Shown piece by piece: positions 57,365 through 64,000 of a stretch of DNA of 64,000 nucleotides. Within the stretch, counting starts at the first letter, position 1, and each line of letters begins with the position of its first letter. Under the pieces are notes generated by a model, which saw nothing but the letters and a program-made list of their open reading frames with translations, was not told where the DNA came from and did not search any database. The stretch comes from Halichondria panicea (taxonomy: Eukaryota; Porifera; Demospongiae; Suberitida; Halichondriidae). The DNA is taken from assembly GCF_963675165.1 (NCBI RefSeq), contig NC_087387.1, positions 408,501 through 472,500 on the forward strand. The letters are read 5' to 3'. The position numbers and the translations under genes are program-made.

Positions 57365-59176
57365 CTATCTATAACCATAGCTACTACCTATGCTATAACT
57401 CACCGGCAAGGGTAGCGGGTCGAGTAGCTCGAGGTTGAACTGCTGTAGTAACATAGCAATGAACAGCTGCATCTCCATCAGAGCAAACCACCTCCCTGGA
57501 CACTGGTACCGTCCTCCACCGAAACCAACGAATCCGTCAAGCAGCTGTGCCTTGTCCAGGTCACATTCCAACCACCGATCCTGTATGGGAATAGAAAGAC
57601 AATGTATGGGAATAGAAAGTGTACTTCTAAGTCACGCCATTACGACAGTCATTATGAGCTATTGAAGGCATCAATCAGTTTTGAAATTGAACAATCTGAA
57701 CACAAATTACAGGCACTCAAAGATAGCTACCAAAACGGCTGAAAAAGGAACGTCTTAGTATATTAATTTTATGAATTTTGACCTCTGAACTCGTATTTAA
57801 GCCCTTGACACTTTTTAACTTACTGGTTTGAATTTCTCAGGTTCCGGGAACTTGTGTGGGTTTCTATGACTCCAGTATGGCGAGAGCATTAGCAGGTGTC
57901 CGGCAGGCACAGTGTAGCCCTGCATGTGTGGGAGGGGGAAATAAGGAACAAGAGTTATTTTTTCGCGTGGCCAAAATTATTGTATTTTTGTGTATTTAGA
58001 ACATTGATCAAAAAATTTAAACTGCAACAGGTTCTACGTCACCATTCTAAGCTGTACGATTTTTTTAACGGAATGAATGGCTCACGTTGATTGAGTGTGT
58101 TCTGACAACCTTCCTAGTGATCATGCCTGGAGCATGTAGTCGTACGGCTTCCAGGACACACCTCTTTATCAGGGGCATCTGCTTGAGTGCCGACTCTTGT
58201 ACTGGTACGAAATCATCACCACCAGCTGCACAAGGACGGGGGGGAGGGGTTCAATAAAAAAATTACAAAATTTTGAGAGTATAGAAAGATAAAGAGTCAA
58301 TAAAATAAATTACTCACTGTGTTGAGGTAACGCTTCATCCATTTCTTTCCGAACTGATTTGTAGACTTCAGGATCGGCCAAAATATAAGCCATTGTCCAG
58401 AAAACCATCTACACAAGGGAAAGTATAAAACAGCTCTCATAGGCTTTAAACACACCTGAACGTACTCTTAAAACAGTTTACTGTTGTTACTGCAATCTAC
58501 TCTTACTGGAATAGCGTTAGCTTGAGAGGCCCATAGCAACAGTAGGGCGTAGTTATGGGCACTGGGAGGGTCAACCATTCGCAGGAGGTGCTCCAATACT
58601 GTCGGCTTCTTCTCCTCACTCTTTCCTGCCTTTACTCGACTAATCACATGCTTGAAAGCTGAGAGAAGCCAGTTCCTCGAGTCACGCCACTCTCTGCATG
58701 TCATGTGATGATCATGTGATCTCTTCCCTGGGCGTACGATTATCTCACCTGAGGAATATTTCAGGCAGTTCTGCTCCGTACTCAAAATCAGCGTCGTACT
58801 TGATAAACTTGTGCATGAAACTTCTCATCTCGGGCTATAAAGATAGAGAAGAAGAATACACATGAAAGCTACAGTTATTATTTGGCTTGATTTAGCGTAC
58901 AGAAATACTTTAAGCCACACCCACACATATAACCTACCCTTGTGGCCGGAACATTTTCCTTTCCGAAGAGTTGTCTAACGACAGCCTCAAACATCGGATC
59001 CCTCACGAAATCCATCAGCTCCGCCTCTCCACTGTTTCCATGGCAACTCAGACTGTTGTTGAGCTCGGCAGAGAGAGAGGGACACATTGATGTGAGATAG
59101 GAGGGTATGAGCTGACCCTTGATGGTGTCGTGTATAGCACTGTGATGCTTGAAGAAGGACTGGGCAGGCACACCAG

Positions 59177-59208
<32 letters not shown>

Positions 59209-60125
59209 AGGGGGCGGGTTAGGTGCGAGCATACAAGGCATACAGGCTGTGTAGTGTGGTGTGTGTGTGTGGGTAGTGGGGGGTCAGGTACGAGAATATA
59301 TACAGACCTAGTTACTTGAAGGGCCGTGTGTGTTCCAAGAATGAGAATGAGAAAAGAAAGACGTTTGTAAAAGAGGATATTATTTCAAACGTGTGTAACA
59401 ATTAAGTTATAGCTACAACGCAACCCACACACACACACACACACCCACACCCACCCACACACACACACACATGTACTGTGCAAGGACGTACCTGCTCTCA
59501 TCGTGAATGGTTGCACAGCTGCCTGGAAATCAGTCGTTGTCGTGGTGAAATAGTGGTGGTAGTCACGAGGGTTCGTTACAAAGGTCATCATCTTGCCGGC
59601 AGCATGAATCGTGAAAATATCTCCGAGCTGCAGAGAGAAACTGAATTAACATTTAATAAAACTCTGCAGGTAAGAATAAAATCTTGAATTGATATAAAAA
59701 CTCGTGTGTCTGTGTCTGTTATGTTTTTGTACTCTATTTAGCGTTTGCATGCTACGTACATACTTACGTCTAGCTACATAACTTCTACAAGTACAACTTG
59801 TACAGCTTCCTATTTTACGGTTCATCGCTATAAAGGTCAACATTGATCTCTATCTCCTTATATAGTGCAGTGGGGATAAGAATTTGTGAAATTTGACAGC
59901 TGCAACACAAGTCAAATTTTAGACCTTCTCTTTCGTTTGCTGGATAAATAGGAGAGGAGCCTTCCCAAAAGCAACTGCACAGCCCAGCCAGGGAATCCAT
60001 CCACTCTCAACAGGAGGGTAACGGAGCTTTGCCTTAAGCTTCAAGAGAACCATCCACAGACCCCACAAGAGCAGGCAAGTGCTTAGTAGTAGCCCAGCCA
60101 GAAGCATTCCAGAGTCCATTGTCAT
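57365..60125 (-). CDS. CYP39A1: Cytochrome P450, CYP39A1-like (CYP7/CYP39 group)
   Basis: Nine exons: 59925-60125, 59492-59627, 58938-59176, 58749-58834, 58507-58693, 58318-58408, 58086-58225, 57824-57919, 57365-57580; 463 residues if the last exon reads through (human CYP39A1 469). N-terminal membrane anchor (LLAGLLLSTCLLLWGLWMVL), then ESGWIPWLGCAVAFGKAPL. ALLLLWASQANAIP is the I-helix region without the usual acidic-Thr pair, as in CYP7/CYP8/CYP39. ExxR is EAVR in exon 7; heme loop is FGGGRYQCPGR with ligand Cys. CYP39A1 7-alpha-hydroxylates 24-hydroxycholesterol in the ER; substrate here is unknown. A good phase-0 donor follows LLDPLPLP (57403), so a further terminal exon may exist; none is obvious. 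Intron 2 has GT at its start and CA at its end. Confidence 0.85.
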
Positions 60126-60249
60126 TTGGAAATTTATTTATTTCCGGAGGGGGGTGTGTCAGCTCGTTTCTTTATATTCGACCACCACGTGTAAAGTTAG
60201 CCAAAGCCATAACGCTATTTAGCACTGCACTGAGAACTGCACCATCAGC
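60126..60249. promoter_or_regulatory. Presumed bidirectional promoter, P450 / SHMT
   Basis: 124 bp between divergent start codons, including CCACGTGTAAA at 60185-60195. Function inferred from position only. Confidence 0.5.
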
Positions 60250-60945
60250 ATGCAAAGACTGTTTCCAAGCGCCCTATGTCTGGTTAGTTTGCATGTAGCT
60301 AGCTACGTCTAAAGTAAAGGCATAGCAATAATTATATGTATTATACTAGTAGAAAAATAGCCAGCCAGTGTGTCTGTAGCTGTATGACTTCTAGCAATTA
60401 AGGTTTCCTGAAGCTATAATTATACCAGCTAGCTATCATATAAATTCATTCATCTAAATGCCTTTTTATATTAGTTTGGTGACATAATTATTGCCATACA
60501 GGTGCGGACCACTGAGTTGTTGCTACAGAGATCTTCAGTGAGAATGGCAAGCCAATGGACTGGACAAGAGCCTCTGGCACAAACTGATCCGGAGATTAAG
60601 AGCATCATTCAGAATGAGAAACAACGCCAAAAGCTGGGACTCGAGTTGATTGCTTCTGAGGTGACCTACTATGTATACCCTCACTCACCACGTATGGTTG
60701 CTCCCATGGCAATGGAATCTGATAATAATGTGTTTTATTGTTGTGTAAAGTAGAGTGGGTTTTAATGTGGTCTGGCACCTAATTATTTTATGAGTTTCAC
60801 ATATTTATGAATATGTACCCACCCATCCATCTCGTCCACCCATAATATACGTTCACTCTTCTGAAGCTTTTCTAAAAAACTTAACATGTAAAACTACTAT
60901 AAAATAAAACTAGCAACTTCATTCTGCCCCCTCCCCCTCACACCC

Positions 60946-60981
<36 letters not shown>

Positions 60982-61651
60982 CCACACACACAGAACTTCT
61001 GTAGTCGTGCAGTACAGGAATGCTTGGGGTCGTGTCTGACCAACAAGTACTCAGAGGGTTACCCTGGTCAACGTTACTATGGCGGCAACGAGTGCATTGA
61101 TGAGATAGAGCGACTGTGCCAGAAGAGAGCTCTGGATGCCTACGGACTCTCGCCTGACCAATGGGGGGTCAACGTGCAGCCTTACTCTGGTAGGCCTATA
61201 GGCTTGTGCTTAATGGAAGTGTTCTCAAACCCTGTAGCTTGATATGGATTGTCTGAGAGTGCATTTTGATTGCTTTATCCAAGGTTATGCTGATTGCAAA
61301 TCTTCTGTTTTGAAGAGCATGGAGGAATAGGGCGTTTTTTCCAAAAAACACGCCTATTTTGATAGCTAATTTTGATTGTCTGTAATTCTAGTAGACATTG
61401 TCCATTGTAGCTCTTTGATGCTCTACCCAACGATTTGCTTATCAAATACAGGATCACCTGCCAACTTTGCCGTGTACACTGGTCTCCTTGCTCCCCACGA
61501 TCGGATCATGGGACTAGACCTTCCCGACGGTGGACAGTGAGTCATAGTGTGTCATAGCTAGTGTATCAGTATACAAGATGGGGTTAGTTCAGCCTAGAAG
61601 ATCAGCTGTCCACACGATAATACCTAATTATAAGACCCTCCTTGCAACCCC

Positions 61652-61710
<59 letters not shown>

Positions 61711-63814
61711 GACTCACGGCTTCATGACTGGCAAGAAGAAGGTTTCAGCCACTTCAAAATACTTCGAGTCGATGGCATACCACGTGAATGTGAATATAGA
61801 ACAGTAGAAACAGCTGCATGGCGGGTGGCATCTTATACCTTTATTGTACCATTTTCAACTACCCATGTACACATAATTATGGTAACATCCATTTCACTTT
61901 CCGTAGCAACCATTATCTAGTGTATGTGTACATTGTACATGTTCCAATTAACCATTTTTCAATTTTATTCGCAGCCTCAGACAGGACTGATTGATTTCGA
62001 AGGCCTACGCAAGAGTGCCAAAGATTTCCTTCCTCGTATGATAATCGCCGGGACAAGTGCGTACTCGCGTGTGCTCGACTATGCCAGGTTTAGAGATATC
62101 TGCAACGAAGTCGGCGCTTACCTGATGTCTGATATGGCCCACATCAGTGGCCTGGTTGCCACGGGGGTACGCAAGTTAGTGTACAGCTGTGTGTTGAAGC
62201 AAAAATTAACTGTTAATGTACATATAACTTTTAATAATAATGTTGCGTGTTTGGCTTCAATTTCTCTCCTTGTAAATAAATAAAATAAATAATATTTAAA
62301 TAGCTACACTGCATGTAGTTGTGTTGTTGTGTAGGTCCACCCCTCACCCTTCGAGTTCTCCGATGTGGTTACCACGACAACACACAAGACTCTTCGAGGG
62401 CCCAGATCTGGTATTATATTCTACCGTCGTGGGGTCAAAGGTCAAGACAAGGCCGGGAAAGACATTATGTATGACTATGAAAGGAAGATAAACAGCGCAG
62501 TATTCCCGGGTCTCCAGGGGGGCCCCCATAATCACCAGATAGCAGCCGTTGCCGTGGCTCTCAAAGTGGTGGGTGGTGGGTATATCATTATAATTATATA
62601 ATGTACAACTAAAGTTTAGAGCTGGCAGATCAATTATTATTAGTGTTCTTAAGAATCCAGAATCCTGTAAATATGTTTGTCTTGTAGTAAAATTGTATGC
62701 ACATGTTGCATAATTATTATTACAGAGAGTACAATACAATACAATACGTAGTGGATTGTCCACCCATCAGTACCCCGCCCCCTCATCTATTTGCCCCACC
62801 CCCTCATATATTTGCCCCACCCCCTCTATTAGGCTAGCACGCCCGAGTTCAAAGAGTACCAGCTGCAAGTGGTGAGCAATGCTCGTACACTGGCCAAGGC
62901 TCTCGCTGATCGTGGCTACAACATTGTCACCGGGGGGACAGACGTGCACTTGTTCGTAGTGGACCTCAGATCAAAGGTACATGTCGTCACATGTTCATTC
63001 GTACAAATTTCCCTTACCAACACCATGTACATACTTGTACAATATTTATAGTACAGTACAGAAACAGCTAGGTACATTTACGATCCGCACAGATGTAATA
63101 AAGATCTATAATTTTTTGATTTATGTATTAATGGACATATTTGCAACTTGACTCTGCAACACCTCACGTTCCCCTGACCACACCCACACAGAGTGTGGAC
63201 GGGTCACTGGCTGAGCACATCCTAGAGCTCATCTCTATCAGTGTGAACAAGAACACTGTCCCTGGAGACACAGGCTCCGCCCTGCACCCCAGCGGACTCA
63301 GGATAGGTGGGCGGGAGATGATATCAGTGATATATAATTATAAGTGCTGTGGCAATTTTGTAGCCTACCTGATACGTACAAAACGTGTCATGTGACTACT
63401 ACATATATACCCAGGTACTCCTGCTCTTACCTCACGCTATATGAAGGACTCTGACATGGGAAATATCGCAGGTTTTATTGACGAGGGAATCAAAATAGTG
63501 GCAGAGGTCAAGGGTCAACTAAGCAAGCCAAACCTTACCGTCAAGGTAAAATTATAAGTACGTATGTATATCACTTTTGCATAATTGTTATGGTTGTAGT
63601 CAATAATTATAATTTTGTCTACCTACTTGTATACTTGTAACTGTACGTGCCATTAGACTGTTCAATGACTCACCACACACACACACACCACACACAGCAA
63701 TTCAACGCCCACCTGGCAAAGGACGAGGCTACACAGAAGAAAGTGTCTGAGCTGAGAGGGAAAGTGGAAGTTTTCGCTACCCAGTTCCCCATGCCAGGGT
63801 TCGAGGACCACTAG
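60250..63814 (+). CDS. SHMT2: Serine hydroxymethyltransferase, likely mitochondrial with a possible cytosolic start
   Basis: Eleven exons: 60250-60282, 60502-60660, 60994-61189, 61452-61536, 61708-61789, 61975-62166, 62335-62568, 62833-62976, 63192-63306, 63415-63545, 63698-63814; 495 residues. PLP enzyme converting serine and tetrahydrofolate to glycine and 5,10-methylene-THF. Motifs: [82 protein letters not shown] (PLP-binding Lys), [28 protein letters not shown] and [15 protein letters not shown]. The first exon plus start of exon 2 gives [20 protein letters not shown], basic and amphipathic like a mitochondrial presequence; Met in RMASQWTG (60544) could start a cytosolic form. Four introns end in CACACAG acceptors. 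63815-64000 is 3' flank, AT-rich. Confidence 0.95.
62770..62830. repeat. Short tandem repeat (about 24 bp x2.5) at SHMT exon 8 acceptor
   Basis: CCCCCTCATMTATTTGCCCCA-type units act as the pyrimidine-rich region before TATTAG|GCTAGC. Confidence 0.85.
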
Positions 63815-64000
63815 ACCACACCCACTTGGAGAGACTATAACTGTAGAGTGTGACACTTAAATATTTAATTATGTTTACATGTGTATAGGATTGAAATTCT
63901 ATTTTGGCAATAATTAATGAGAAACTTGTTTTTGATCAATTTAACAAAAATAATAATAATTTTACGTACATATAAAATTATACCCTGTAGTCCATATACA

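Overview
The window is nuclear DNA from an invertebrate animal. Genes have many short GT-AG introns, 5' and 3' neighbours lie only 120-260 bp apart, coding sequence is moderately AT-balanced, and the proteins are clear metazoan orthologues (SART1, STRIP, BIN/amphiphysin, Timeless, CCT5, prefoldin 5, xylulokinase, SHMT, a sperm/ciliary microtubule protein). The compactness, the frequent head-to-head gene pairs and the young TRIM-NHL copies suggest a sponge (demosponge-like), but this is inference; a BLAST of the CCT5 or SHMT exons would settle it.

Layout. 1-785: 3' end of SART1 (+). 1721-3950: small Cys-rich type I membrane protein (-). 4365-10808: STRIP (-), head-to-head with the BIN/amphiphysin gene 11032-23414 (+). 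23673-24152 (-) and 24345-24785 (+): a head-to-head pair of small secreted cysteine-rich proteins, one with a bursicon/glycoprotein-hormone-like cystine-knot pattern. 24990-26465: membrane-anchored SH2 protein (-). 27677-28820: prefoldin subunit 5 (-). 29157-37937: Timeless (-), head-to-head with a TEX49/SPMIP11 orthologue 38118-38718 (+). 38881-43480: xylulokinase (-), head-to-head with CCT5 43616-47343 (+). 47883-55115: an array of two intact single-exon TRIM-NHL genes with a decayed NHL fragment between them. 57365-60125: CYP39A1-like P450 (-), head-to-head with SHMT 60250-63814 (+).

I rebuilt exon structures from splice signals plus reading-frame continuity and remembered family alignments; the reconstructed proteins (STRIP 807 aa, BIN 555, Timeless 1332, XYLB 536, CCT5 539, SHMT 495, PFDN5 148) close in frame and are near family length. 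Products are housekeeping-type: splicing, STRIPAK signalling, membrane curvature, chaperones for tubulin/actin, replication fork protection, pentose and one-carbon metabolism, sterol oxidation. They do not form one pathway; five head-to-head pairs probably share promoters.

Non-coding features that stand out: long (AC)n/(GT)n tracts whose orientation is tied to splice sites (CA on the sense strand before acceptors, GU after donors); a family of about 300-bp imperfect palindromes centred on two CCATGG sites, found at nine loci, all intronic; several hAT-like and TA-target MITEs; and a long-TIR insertion in the TRIM array.
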